In this document: piece after piece, positions 1 through 7,352 of the stretch
How the letters are laid out: each line of letters starts with the position of its first letter
Numbering within the stretch: the stretch's first letter is position 1
Source: Campylobacteraceae bacterium
Lineage (GTDB): Bacteria; Campylobacterota; Campylobacteria; Campylobacterales; Campylobacteraceae
Direction of reading: 5' to 3'
Length of the DNA: 13,509 bases
NCBI GenBank assembly: GCA_031259875.1
Contig: JAIRKW010000068.1
Location: 1 to 13,509, forward strand
Program-made: the position numbers and the translations under genes
The notes under the pieces: model-generated
What the model saw: the letters and a program-made list of their open reading frames with translations, nothing else
What the model was told of the DNA's origin: nothing
The model's database searches: none

Positions 1-264
1 AGTCGTGTGATATGCTCTTTCAAACCACTTTGTTTTATTTTACAACTTGAAGTTTATAAACACTTCGCCCACCATGCTTTATATTTTTTACAACTATGAA
101 GCAGCGAGAGATTGATTGCAAGCGAAATTAGAAAATGCATAAGGGGAGTTGTTTGATATCTTTATAATAGCTTTGTTGGTTTGAAGTCTAGAAATGTTTT
201 ATATGACAGATTGTCAGCATGACACAAAATATGCGCAGAACATTTACATTGCTATAGAATATCC

Positions 265-939
265 TTATCTGCTTACCCCGTCCAGTATTGGTACAAATAA
301 GCACTCTTCCAAAGTTTTTACTCTTATGCCGTTTTTTGTTTTTATGTATTGTGTGATTAATTGTCTGATATTTTGTTCGGAAGGATTTGACGATATTTCA
401 ACAGGCGCCACCAAGATACCGTTTTCACTTAACTGTTCAAACAAGGCTTCGGGTACTTTTTTGATAGATGCCGACATCAATATTCTATCATACGGAGCGT
501 AATCTCTCCAGCCCTTTTGCCCGTCGTCAAAACGTGTGTGTATATTTGAGATTCCAAGCGTTTTGAAGCATTTTTTGGCTTCCAAAAGCAGCGGTTCAAT
601 TCTCTCTATAGTAAAAACCCTTCTTATGAGCTTTGATAAAATTGCCGCTTGATAGCCGCTTCCGCAGCCAATCTCCAATACCGAATCCACACTTTTATCT
701 ATCTCTAACGCCAAAGTCATTTTTGCAACTGTCAAAGGCGAACTTATCCACTGGTCTTGCGAGAGAGGAAGCGGGTCAAGCTTGTAGGCTTGATGCTTAA
801 AGCCTTTTGGTGTAAAAATCTCTCTTTCTATGCTTGCAAACGCATTATATAAATCTTTGTCAAGCTGCACCCACGCAGATATTTCGTCTGCTAATTTTTG
901 ACACTTTTGCGCTATGATTTTGGAGTTAAATTCGCTCAT
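265..939 (-). CDS. pcm: Protein-L-isoaspartate O-methyltransferase
   Basis: This cytosolic enzyme transfers a methyl group from S-adenosylmethionine to the side-chain carboxyl of L-isoaspartyl residues in damaged proteins, which starts their repair. The protein is 224 aa from the chosen ATG, normal for the family. It shows the Rossmann-fold SAM motif I (VLEIGCGSGYQ, about residues 87-97) and a Q-W-I-S-S-P-L-T-V-A-K-M-T segment in place of the E. coli G-Q-T-I-S-Q-P substrate loop, keeping the loop serine. The family ending F-V-P is followed by a short tail. The frame is open to a GTG at 948, two bases after the nrdB stop. I prefer ATG 939, although neither start has a strong ribosome-binding site. 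It follows nrdB closely and is probably co-transcribed with it. The family call is firm; only the start is uncertain. Confidence 0.93.
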   Translation of the reverse strand: MSEFNSKIIAQKCQKLADEISAWVQLDKDLYNAFASIEREIFTPKGFKHQAYKLDPLPLSQDQWISSPLTVAKMTLALEIDKSVDSVLEIGCGSGYQAAILSKLIRRVFTIERIEPLLLEAKKCFKTLGISNIHTRFDDGQKGWRDYAPYDRILMSASIKKVPEALFEQLSENGILVAPVEISSNPSEQNIRQLITQYIKTKNGIRVKTLEECLFVPILDGVSR

Positions 940-950
940 TATACACACTT

Positions 951-1973
951 TTAAAAATCATCGAAGGAGAGGCTTCCCTTGCTGTAATTGCTGACATTTC
1001 CTTCAAAAAAGTTTGTCTTTTGGTCGTTAAAACGCGAAAAATCGTCCACCCATTTGATGGGATGTTTTACATCGTAGAGTTTTTCAAATCCTACAGCTTT
1101 TAATCTCTCATCTATCAAGTAATGTATATACTGTTCTATTATATCGTCTGTAAATCCCATAATTTGATTTTGCGTGATGTATTTGCCCCATTCTATCTCA
1201 AGCGCGCCTGCGGTTTTGAACATTTCGTAAACTTTGTCTTTAAGTTCTTTTGTAAATAACTCCGGACGCTCTTTTTGAGTGCTGTTTATCATATTTTGGA
1301 AAAGCAAAAGGTGAGTTATCTCATCACGCTGGATAAATCTTATCATTTGTGCGCTCCCAAGCATTTTGCCTGCTCTTGCCAAAGAGTATACGGAGGTAAA
1401 TCCCGCATAAAAATAGAGCCCTTCCAATATTTGATTTGCAAACATTGCAAGCACTATCTTCTCTTCTGTTACATTGCCCGCCAACTGCTCGTATACATTT
1501 GAGATGTAATCGTTCTTTTTTCGCAGGACATCATCGTGTTTTTCCATTTCATAGATAAGGTCGGTATTGTCGCAGATTGCTTCAGCCATAACGGCGTATG
1601 ATTTTGAGTGGTTTGCCTCTTCATATGCCTGGCGCGCAAGACAGGCGTTTACTTCAGGAGCGGTGATATACGGATTGATATTGTCGGCTAAATTGTTGGT
1701 TTGAAAACTATCCATGCTAATCAGCTGTGACCAAACTAAATCGTACATGCGTTTTTCAGGGGCTGTGAGATTTTTGTTATAGTCTACCACATCGTTTGTT
1801 GTGTCAACTTCGCGCGGAAACCATGTATTTGCCTCCATCACATCCCAAAGTTTCAGTGCCCAAGTATATTTTGCTTTTGTGAAGTTCAGGATACCGTGAG
1901 GATTGCCTCCAAAAATTCTGCGGTCATTTAAACTTTCATTAGAATTTGGATTGTATATATGCTTTCTATCCAT
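951..1973 (-). CDS. nrdB: Class Ia ribonucleoside-diphosphate reductase, beta subunit
   Basis: This is the radical-generating small subunit of aerobic ribonucleotide reductase, which with NrdA makes deoxyribonucleotides. All diiron ligands can be placed: D88 (MDSFQ), E119 and H122 (EANHSKSY), E184 (ILEGLYFY), E218 and H221 (DEITH). The radical tyrosine is Y126, four residues after H122. The acidic-aromatic C-terminus (SFDDF) fits the tail that docks on NrdA. Its 340 aa are usual for epsilonproteobacterial NrdB. The ATG at 1973 has an AAAGG ribosome-binding site about 8 nt upstream. No nrdA lies next to it here, so the partner must be elsewhere. pcm follows 11 nt downstream on the same strand. 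Confidence 0.97.
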   Translation of the reverse strand: MDRKHIYNPNSNESLNDRRIFGGNPHGILNFTKAKYTWALKLWDVMEANTWFPREVDTTNDVVDYNKNLTAPEKRMYDLVWSQLISMDSFQTNNLADNINPYITAPEVNACLARQAYEEANHSKSYAVMAEAICDNTDLIYEMEKHDDVLRKKNDYISNVYEQLAGNVTEEKIVLAMFANQILEGLYFYAGFTSVYSLARAGKMLGSAQMIRFIQRDEITHLLLFQNMINSTQKERPELFTKELKDKVYEMFKTAGALEIEWGKYITQNQIMGFTDDIIEQYIHYLIDERLKAVGFEKLYDVKHPIKWVDDFSRFNDQKTNFFEGNVSNYSKGSLSFDDF

Positions 1974-2003
1974 TTTGCAACCTTTAAATGAGTGTTTAGA
2001 GTG

Positions 2004-2012
2004 ATTCTATCA
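2004..2012 (-). promoter_or_regulatory. Extended -10 promoter of nrdB
   Basis: Read on the minus strand this is TGATAGAAT, an extended -10 (TGnTAGAAT), about 30 nt before the nrdB start codon. No good -35 box is visible, which is usual for sigma-70 promoters of Campylobacterota. This is a motif match only. Confidence 0.5.
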
Positions 2013-2104
2013 TATTTGTTCTTAGGAAACAGCATAAAAGCTGCAGTTTTGAATTTGGTTTATTTTGTAAAATTTTAAATATGTTTTTATAACGATTTAA
2101 TACA

Positions 2105-2145
2105 CAATCCATACTCAACTTATGTGTAGCCATTGGTATGGATTG
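2105..2145 (-). terminator. Hairpin directly after the flavin reductase stop codon
   Basis: CAATCCATAC (2105-2114) and GTATGGATTG (2136-2145) form a perfect 10-bp stem around a 21-nt loop. In the minus transcript CAA/TTG in the loop can extend it to about 13 bp with one bulged A. The stem begins at the base after the TAG stop (2146-2148). There is no clear U-run after it in the minus transcript, so it may protect the 3' end or act with Rho rather than being a classic intrinsic terminator. Confidence 0.5.
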
Positions 2146-2685
2146 CTATTTTTGATAAAATTTTTCTATCTCCCCAATGTAAATTCTGTGATAATCTTTG
2201 GCGGGATAGAGATTATTAATACTTTTATCTATAAAATTTTCAGGCATAAAATCGCCGATATAGATTTTTTTGCAGATGATTATCTCTTTTGCTTCTTCAA
2301 AACTTATGGTGTCATTATCAAAATAGATAGGCGATATCTCTGCTTCTTTAGCTTTATCTATGTTGCGTCCAGATTTGCTGCCGCATATTTTGTGAACTCT
2401 GTTTTTTAATGATTTATCAAAAAATGTCAGCGTGAAACGTACATTTTTTTCCATAAAATCATAAGTGTACCTTGTAGGCCTGACAAATATAAATGCAACG
2501 CTGCGCTCCCATAGATATCCAATGCCTCCCCACGAAGCTGTCATGGTATTATAATCGTCCTTATTTCCGGCAGTTATTAACATCCACTCTTTGCTTATGC
2601 GCTCAATTGCCGAATCTTTAAAGTCTTTGACAATACTCCTTTTTTTCCACTCTTTTGAGGCTTTTACCGCTTCTGTTTGCTGCAT
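2146..2685 (-). CDS. Flavin reductase-like FMN-binding protein
   Basis: This 179-aa protein resembles the flavin reductase / flavoredoxin family (split-barrel FMN-binding fold). These cytosolic proteins bind FMN and pass electrons from NAD(P)H or another donor to flavin or a partner enzyme. The recognisable block is N-T-M-T-A-S-W-G-G-I-G at residues 46-56, followed by a hydrophobic strand and the R-P-T-R-Y-T segment (69-74), then F-T-L-T-F-F (84-89). The physiological electron partner cannot be told from sequence. The ATG has an excellent AAGGAG site 6 nt upstream, which overlaps the stop codon of the HIRAN gene, so the two are probably translated from one message. A stable hairpin follows the stop codon. 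Confidence 0.85.
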   Translation of the reverse strand: MQQTEAVKASKEWKKRSIVKDFKDSAIERISKEWMLITAGNKDDYNTMTASWGGIGYLWERSVAFIFVRPTRYTYDFMEKNVRFTLTFFDKSLKNRVHKICGSKSGRNIDKAKEAEISPIYFDNDTISFEEAKEIIICKKIYIGDFMPENFIDKSINNLYPAKDYHRIYIGEIEKFYQK

Positions 2686-2695
2686 TGATTTCTCC

Positions 2696-3028
2696 TTATG
2701 TAGTAATACTTGCTTTTGCTTTAATCTTTACTGTGACGCCAATTTGTTTTTCGGGAATTTCATTTTCGATGATGTTGTTGATTCTTGCAATAAAAATATC
2801 ATTATGTCCAAGAAGTAAAAAATTATAAATCCCTTTGTTTTTATCGTGCGGGATATATCCTAATTTGTAAATTTTAAAATATACTGTTGCCGCATATGGG
2901 TCAAAACGATTTTCAGGCTCGGCAATTAATTCTAAAACCTCTCCTATTTTTAGTTTATAAAAAACTTCTGCGCCATCATAGTAGGTAAAACACGCTGTAT
3001 TAAAATGTAAAAAGTGTCTATCTTCCAT
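2696..3028 (-). CDS. Stand-alone HIRAN-domain protein
   Basis: The protein is 110 aa and almost entirely one HIRAN domain. The match lies at residues 28-62: a G-E-V-L-E-L-I-A-E-P-E-N-R-F-D-P-Y-A-A segment, then a strand ending L-G-Y-I-P-H-D-K-N. This is the usual HIRAN pattern of E-P-x-N-x-(Y/F)-D followed by G-Y-I-P. HIRAN domains in HLTF bind single-stranded 3' DNA ends. Small bacterial stand-alone forms are common but their roles are mostly unknown, so DNA binding here is inferred from the family. The gene has its own extended -10 promoter and a weak ribosome-binding site, and runs into the flavin reductase gene with a 10-nt gap. Confidence 0.85.
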   Translation of the reverse strand: MEDRHFLHFNTACFTYYDGAEVFYKLKIGEVLELIAEPENRFDPYAATVYFKIYKLGYIPHDKNKGIYNFLLLGHNDIFIARINNIIENEIPEKQIGVTVKIKAKASITT

Positions 3029-3055
3029 CTGTTTTTACCGTAGATAAGGTGCGTA

Positions 3056-3064
3056 ATTATAACA
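3056..3064 (-). promoter_or_regulatory. Extended -10 promoter of the HIRAN-flavin reductase pair
   Basis: The minus strand reads TGTTATAAT, a perfect extended -10 (TGnTATAAT), 27 nt before the HIRAN start codon. The expected start site gives a leader of about 20 nt. No convincing -35 is visible. Confidence 0.6.
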
Positions 3065-3109
3065 TAAATCAATATTAAAGTATTCTTCGTACATTTGTGC
3101 AACAGGCGT

Positions 3110-3133
3110 AAAATTATCTTTGATGATAATTTT
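3110..3133 (-). terminator. Possible weak terminator after dusB
   Basis: AAAATTATC (3110-3118) and GATAATTTT (3125-3133) form a 9-bp stem with a 6-nt loop, 27 nt downstream of the dusB stop. The stem is all but free of G-C pairs and ends in UUUU on the minus transcript. An operator for the HIRAN promoter about 50 nt further on is an alternative. Confidence 0.35.
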
Positions 3134-3160
3134 CAGCAATCAATATAGCATTTTGATTTG

Positions 3161-4093
3161 CTAACCAAAAAACCGTTCAATCTCCTCTTTTACTCTATCC
3201 GCACTCTCTAACCTGTTTATCAAATGGCGGAATACAGTTGCATTTGGAAGAGATTTTGAATAAGCGTGCAAATGTTTTCTAAAGATATTAACGCCGCCGC
3301 TGCCATAAAAATCCACCATTAAATCAAAATGTTCAAGCACTATTTTGCAAATTTCCTCTTTTGATACTTGTGCAATATTATGTTTAAGACAGTGAAATAT
3401 CCAAGGATTGCCCACAGCTCCACGCCCTATCATTACTCCTTCGCATTTTGTGAACTTTTGAACTTCGCGCGCTTTTTCGTAAGTTGCAATATCTCCGTTG
3501 GCAAAAACAGGGATTTTGACTGCCTCTTTTGCTGTTTTGACGGCTTCATAATCGACCTCGGATTTATATCCGCCGCTTCTGGTTCTGCCGTGAATACTGA
3601 TAAAATCCGCTCCTGCCGATTCAATAGTTTTAGCGATAATCTCGGGCATTTTCTCATTAAAACCGATACGTGTTTTAACGGAAGTGTAGCGTTTGGCAGA
3701 GTGCTTTTTGATAGTTTCTACAATTTTTGCCAAATGTTCCAAGTTGCGCAAAAGCGATGAACCGGCTTCTTGTGCTACAACTTTTGGCACAGGACAGCCG
3801 CAGTTTAAATCAATACCTGTTATGCCGTCTATATCATTTAGAATTTGTACGGCTTTTATGATATTTTTTATATCGCTTCCGGCAATTTGGACAATGTATA
3901 TATCTTCTTCAGGAGCTTTTTTTAGCATATGAAGCGTTTTTTTGGAGTCATAAGCTAAAGCATTTGCGCTAATCATTTCGGAAAAAGTCAAGTCCACGCC
4001 AAATCTTTTGCAAATAGTGCGAAAAGGCAAGTCGGTAAAACCTGCCAATGGAGCCAAAGCTGTTAAGCTTTGAGTAAAATCGATCTCATGCAT
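3161..4093 (-). CDS. dusB: tRNA-dihydrouridine synthase (DusB family)
   Basis: This FMN enzyme reduces particular uridines in the tRNA D-loop to dihydrouridine. It is 310 aa with the TIM-barrel Dus domain from residue 13 (A-P-L-A-G-F-T-D-L-P-F-R). The catalytic cysteine is C100 in N-C-G-C-P. Other family residues are K140 (S-V-K-T-R), H168 (S-I-H-G-R-T-R), the N-G-D of 199-201 and the FMN-phosphate loop M-I-G-R-G-A-V-G-N-P-W-I-F (221-233). A helical C-terminal domain follows. Its start overlaps the end of the upstream membrane-protein gene by 8 nt, and it is the last gene of the seven-gene operon. In many other bacteria dusB precedes fis; here it travels with dksA and rlmH instead. Confidence 0.93.
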   Translation of the reverse strand: MHEIDFTQSLTALAPLAGFTDLPFRTICKRFGVDLTFSEMISANALAYDSKKTLHMLKKAPEEDIYIVQIAGSDIKNIIKAVQILNDIDGITGIDLNCGCPVPKVVAQEAGSSLLRNLEHLAKIVETIKKHSAKRYTSVKTRIGFNEKMPEIIAKTIESAGADFISIHGRTRSGGYKSEVDYEAVKTAKEAVKIPVFANGDIATYEKAREVQKFTKCEGVMIGRGAVGNPWIFHCLKHNIAQVSKEEICKIVLEHFDLMVDFYGSGGVNIFRKHLHAYSKSLPNATVFRHLINRLESADRVKEEIERFFG

Positions 4094-5108
4094 TACAAAT
4101 CAGATAATCCGTATCTACAAATTTCCCGTTGTCACGCAAAAATAGAAGAATTTTAAATTTTTCAAAATCACCCTCGTCGGTGCCGTCTAAAAATTCTCTG
4201 GCCTTATCTATAAGTCTTAATTCAAAAAGAATATACAAATACGAAAATGCCGCATCGTGATTTTTAAGCTGCAAGTTATCATATAATTTTAAAAGAGTAT
4301 CCGGCTCAAGCACATTTTTGAGTATTTTTGCAGTAGCTAAAAAGCCGTTTGCACCTAAATTATTCGTTTCTAAAAGCTCTTTAATTTCTTCAATGCTTAG
4401 CGTAAATTTATCTTCTTTATCGGCAAATCTTTTAAGCAAGCCTAAAATCATTTCATTTGTAAGCTGATATTTATAAGTTTTAATCTCAGCATATGAGGAT
4501 TGAGTTAAAAGTGCATCAAAAGCTTTCTTGCAAGCTGCATTGTCCAGCGTCGGGCAGTGTTTTAAAATTTCACCGATGGATTTTTTATCGTCTTTGGCGA
4601 AATTCAAACGGTTTTGATTTAATAGTTCGTTGTCGCTTCTAAGGCGGAACTTTTTCAAATCCACACATTCTCCGTCTCGTATTTTTTCCAAAATATCGTA
4701 AATCTCATCAATCTCTTTTTCACCGGTTTTGATATCTTCACTTTTGGGATTGAACTTCATTCTTTTAATAGCAGCAGAGAGTGACTTGAAAGAGTCCGAT
4801 TTGTATTCAAACTCTTTTTCTTCACCAAGAAGTGCATATTTTATCTCTGTAATTAATGATTCATAGTCTTTTTTCATCAGCCGTTTTGTAAAGAAATTTT
4901 TGATAGTATAAAATACCATATGCGCTACAGAAGCTACTAACAGTACAAACGCGGGGACAATAAGCCACACAGCTATCGGAAGTTCTAAAGAGTATCCGAA
5001 TATTGTCAATGTATAATATGTATTTTCACTGGGAACTATAGAATAGGTATAAATTCCAACAACTGCCAGCAATAAAAATGAAAAAAACAGATATGCTCTG
5101 ATACCCAT
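4086..5108 (-). CDS. Two-TM inner-membrane protein with large cytoplasmic domain, function unknown
   Basis: I do not recognise a named family. The 340-aa protein has two N-terminal membrane segments (about residues 5-25 and 44-68) joined by a short polar loop. A basic stretch (T-K-R-L-M-K-K) then suggests a cytoplasmic location for the remaining 270 or so residues. That part is charged, Lys/Glu-rich and mostly helical in character, with short hydrophobic helices near the end that could be TPR-like repeats; this is only an impression. The start codon shares one base with the dksA stop (TAATG) and has a GAGGAG site, so translation is coupled. From memory, C. jejuni has a membrane protein of unknown function in the same slot (Cj0124c), which suggests a conserved clade-specific role. 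Confidence 0.8.
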   Translation of the reverse strand: MGIRAYLFFSFLLLAVVGIYTYSIVPSENTYYTLTIFGYSLELPIAVWLIVPAFVLLVASVAHMVFYTIKNFFTKRLMKKDYESLITEIKYALLGEEKEFEYKSDSFKSLSAAIKRMKFNPKSEDIKTGEKEIDEIYDILEKIRDGECVDLKKFRLRSDNELLNQNRLNFAKDDKKSIGEILKHCPTLDNAACKKAFDALLTQSSYAEIKTYKYQLTNEMILGLLKRFADKEDKFTLSIEEIKELLETNNLGANGFLATAKILKNVLEPDTLLKLYDNLQLKNHDAAFSYLYILFELRLIDKAREFLDGTDEGDFEKFKILLFLRDNGKFVDTDYLICNA

Positions 5109-5476
5109 TATAAACTCCTCTTATTTTTTGTCTGCTCGACTATTCCTCGGCAGATAATGCAATATTTTGCGTGTGGTTTGATTTTGAGACGCTGAATGCT
5201 TATCTCCTCTTCGCACATTTCGCATATACCGTAAGTGCCGTTATCTATTTTGCCTAATGCATACTCTATTTCTAGCAGCTCTTTTGATTGCTGTACGCTT
5301 AATGCCTGACCTATAAAACTGCTTATATTTAAACTTGCCAAATCTGCATCGTCACGAGCGTCGGATATATCCATATCTCTTATCTCTTGAGTCGTGCCGT
5401 CTATATTTTTCAATACCTGCTCTTTACGGCTTAAAAGCAACTCTTTAAAAAACTCAATATCATTTTTTTTCATCAT
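5108..5476 (-). CDS. dksA: DksA/TraR-family C4 zinc-finger transcription factor
   Basis: DksA-type proteins enter the secondary channel of RNA polymerase and, with ppGpp, alter initiation at ribosomal and biosynthetic promoters. The 122-aa protein has an N-terminal coiled coil with the tip sequence R-D-D-A-D-L-A-S. D45 and A47 match the two tip residues needed in E. coli DksA (D74, A76). The four zinc ligands are C85, C88, C106 and C109. It is shorter than E. coli DksA (151 aa), mainly at the N-terminus. Two ATGs are adjacent (5476 and 5473). The AAAGGA site is 2 nt from the first and 5 nt from the second, so 5473 may be preferred. It lies between rlmH and the two-TM protein gene. Confidence 0.93.
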   Translation of the reverse strand: MMKKNDIEFFKELLLSRKEQVLKNIDGTTQEIRDMDISDARDDADLASLNISSFIGQALSVQQSKELLEIEYALGKIDNGTYGICEMCEEEISIQRLKIKPHAKYCIICRGIVEQTKNKRSL

Positions 5477-5490
5477 TATCCTTTGGTATT

Positions 5491-5949
5491 TTAATCTTTA
5501 TGATACGGATGATTGTTTTTAATACACAATCCGCGATATATCTGCTCAAACAGTATGAGTTTTGCTATTTTATGTGCGTATGTTAGTCTACTTAAGCTTA
5601 TAACTCTTTTAGTGCGGCGCAGAAACTGTTCCTCAAAACCGTATGCTCCGCCTATAAAAAATCTTATATCTGCGTCGTTTTTAAAAAGAGAGCTAAATTG
5701 TGCGCTTGTCAACTCTTCGCCGCCTTCATCAAGCGCGATAGTATAACCCTTAAGATACGGTTCATAAATGAGAGAATACACACTTTTTGCGGCAATTGCA
5801 CCTTTGCTCTGCGCCTTTGCCGCAGAGGCATTGAAAAGCGTTATCTCTTCTACTTTGGCAAATTTGGAACTCATCTTTATAAAATCATTATTTAATTGTT
5901 TTATGTTCGCGGGTGTGGATTTTTCTATGGAGTAAACGCTAATTCTCAT
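5491..5949 (-). CDS. rlmH: 23S rRNA (pseudouridine1915-N3)-methyltransferase RlmH
   Basis: RlmH is a SPOUT methyltransferase that methylates pseudouridine 1915 in helix 69 of 23S rRNA on the assembled ribosome. The 152-aa protein has the SAM-binding trefoil-knot signature: A-L-D-E-G-G-E (72-78), F-F-I-G-G-A-Y-G-F (97-105), L-S-R-L-T-Y-A-H-K (119-127) and the E-Q-I-Y-R-G plus H-P-Y-H-K ending (135-151). Length is normal for the family. Its start overlaps the ThiE-like gene by 11 nt and 14 nt separate its stop from the first dksA ATG, so it is internal to the operon. Confidence 0.96.
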   Translation of the reverse strand: MRISVYSIEKSTPANIKQLNNDFIKMSSKFAKVEEITLFNASAAKAQSKGAIAAKSVYSLIYEPYLKGYTIALDEGGEELTSAQFSSLFKNDADIRFFIGGAYGFEEQFLRRTKRVISLSRLTYAHKIAKLILFEQIYRGLCIKNNHPYHKD

Positions 5950-6505
5950 AAAGTCCCGAACCTACTACAATATATGCTGCGTTAGCAATACGGTCACTAA
6001 GTTTTATGCCGCCTATTGCCGCTACCGGTTTTTTCGATAATAGAGCAAGAGCCGAAAGCCTCTCTCCTAAAATATTGCCGGTATCTTTTGTGTCTGTTTT
6101 TCTGTATGCGCCAAGTCCTATGTAATCAACGCTTGTATTATTTGCTTCTAAAATTTCTCTTTTATTATGCGTTGAAATACCAAGTATTTTGCTGCCGATA
6201 ATCTCTCTTACGCATTCTACGCTTTTTGCAACACTGTCTGCGTACTTTAAAAGGTCATCCTGTCCTAAATGCAGCCCGTCGCAAAACGGTACTAACGATA
6301 TGTCGTCATTCACAATCAAAGGTATGTTTAAATGCTCTTTTATCATCAAGATATCATCTCTTTTTTCTTCAAAGCTGCCGTTTTTATTTCTGTATTCAAC
6401 TATTGCCGCGTTAAGATTGCACACTCTTTGCATAATCCACAAGAGTGTTTTACTCTTTTTTTCAATAGTAGCAGTATCTATCAGAGCAAAGAGTTTGGCG
6501 TCCAC
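5939..6505 (-). CDS. Thiamine-phosphate synthase (ThiE/TenI)-family protein, short form
   Basis: ThiE joins hydroxymethylpyrimidine diphosphate to thiazole phosphate to form thiamine phosphate. This 188-aa protein keeps many ThiE positions: E-Y-R-N-K (37-41) for Q-Y-R-x-K, N66-D67 of the metal site, G-L-H-L-G-Q-D-D (77-84), S111 in G-I-S-T-H, T137-x-T139-K140 of the pyrophosphate loop and A-I-G-G-I (163-167). Differences are the loss of the G-P-x-(Y/F)-P part before that loop (G-A-Y-R-K here), a changed final phosphate loop (V-V-G-S-G-L for V-V-S-A-I) and no C-terminal helix, so it is about 20 residues short. It may be a working minimal ThiE, a TenI-like regulator or a paralogue with another substrate. 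It starts 4 nt after the accD stop. Confidence 0.72.
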   Translation of the reverse strand: MDAKLFALIDTATIEKKSKTLLWIMQRVCNLNAAIVEYRNKNGSFEEKRDDILMIKEHLNIPLIVNDDISLVPFCDGLHLGQDDLLKYADSVAKSVECVREIIGSKILGISTHNKREILEANNTSVDYIGLGAYRKTDTKDTGNILGERLSALALLSKKPVAAIGGIKLSDRIANAAYIVVGSGLYEN

Positions 6506-6509
6506 TATC

Positions 6510-7352
6510 TTAAGGCTCCGCCGTAAAATATCTCAATAAATCGCCTACAGTGCGCTTTAAATCGCCTCTTTTTACTATCATATCTATAAGTCCGTGTTCT
6601 AATAAAAATTCCGCTTTTTGAAAACCTTCAGGCAGTTCCGAGCCTATTGTTTGCTTGATAACTCTTTGTCCCGCAAAGCCTATAAGCGCGCCCGGTTCTG
6701 CTATTACTATATCGCCAAGCCATGCGAATGATGCGCTCACGCCGCCCATAGTTGGGTCTGTTAAAACAGATATGTATGGCAGTTTTGCTTCTGATAGTTT
6801 TGTTAAAACAGCTGAAGTTTTTGCCATTTGCATTAAAGAAAACGTACTTTCCTGCATTCTGGCTCCGCCGCTTGCGCTCACTATTACGACACCTTGTTTT
6901 TTTCGAATCGCGCGGTTTACTGCCCGCACTATCATCTCGCCTTCTACGGAGCCTAAACTTCCGCCCATGAAGCTAAAATCAAATACTACAAGCTGTATGG
7001 CGATACCATCCAGAGTGCATTCGCCGCTGATAACGGCAGAATTGCGCCCCGTTTTTACATTTGCTTCTTCTATACGTTTTTTATATGATTTTTTATCCAC
7101 AAATTTTAACGGGTCAATAGCGCAAAGGTTCTTGTCGTAAGATATAAAACTGTCCTTATCGGCCAAAAGTTCTACGCGCTCGTTTGCGCTGATACGCATA
7201 TGAAATCCGCATTTTGGGCAGACATAAGATTGGAGCATAATCTCTTTTTTGTACATTAATGCGCCGCATGATTCACATTTAATCCAATAACTTGGCTTCT
7301 CTTCCGGTGTGGGCTGAGTTCTGCGGCTTTTGAAAAGTTCCGTAAATTTCAT
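6510..7352 (-). CDS. accD: Acetyl-CoA carboxylase carboxyltransferase subunit beta
   Basis: AccD with AccA transfers carboxyl from carboxybiotin to acetyl-CoA, giving malonyl-CoA for fatty acid synthesis. The 280-aa protein has the N-terminal C4 zinc ribbon (C26, C29, C45, C48) followed by the crotonase-fold carboxyltransferase domain. Marker stretches are D-F-S-F-M-G-G-S-L-G-S-V-E-G-E (125-139), S-G-G-A-R-M-Q-E (161-168) and P-T-M-G-G-V-S-A-S-F-A (200-210). The length is normal. The start codon shares the ATGA overlap with the upstream phosphatase gene, so it is translationally coupled. accA is not in the window. Confidence 0.97.
   Translation of the reverse strand: MKFTELFKSRRTQPTPEEKPSYWIKCESCGALMYKKEIMLQSYVCPKCGFHMRISANERVELLADKDSFISYDKNLCAIDPLKFVDKKSYKKRIEEANVKTGRNSAVISGECTLDGIAIQLVVFDFSFMGGSLGSVEGEMIVRAVNRAIRKKQGVVIVSASGGARMQESTFSLMQMAKTSAVLTKLSEAKLPYISVLTDPTMGGVSASFAWLGDIVIAEPGALIGFAGQRVIKQTIGSELPEGFQKAEFLLEHGLIDMIVKRGDLKRTVGDLLRYFTAEP

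Noticed and set aside
148..162. GAGTTGTTTGATAT occurs near 147-160 and again near 8846-8859.
   Set aside because: The second copy is part of the WG-gene promoter. The first has no gene following it on that strand, and a shared 14-mer in AT-rich DNA is weak evidence for a repeat family.
1..264. Possible gene end or RNA gene before pcm.
   Set aside because: All frames are broken within about 35 codons and I see no tRNA or known RNA. The palindrome GTTTATAAAC (52-61) is short and AT-rich.
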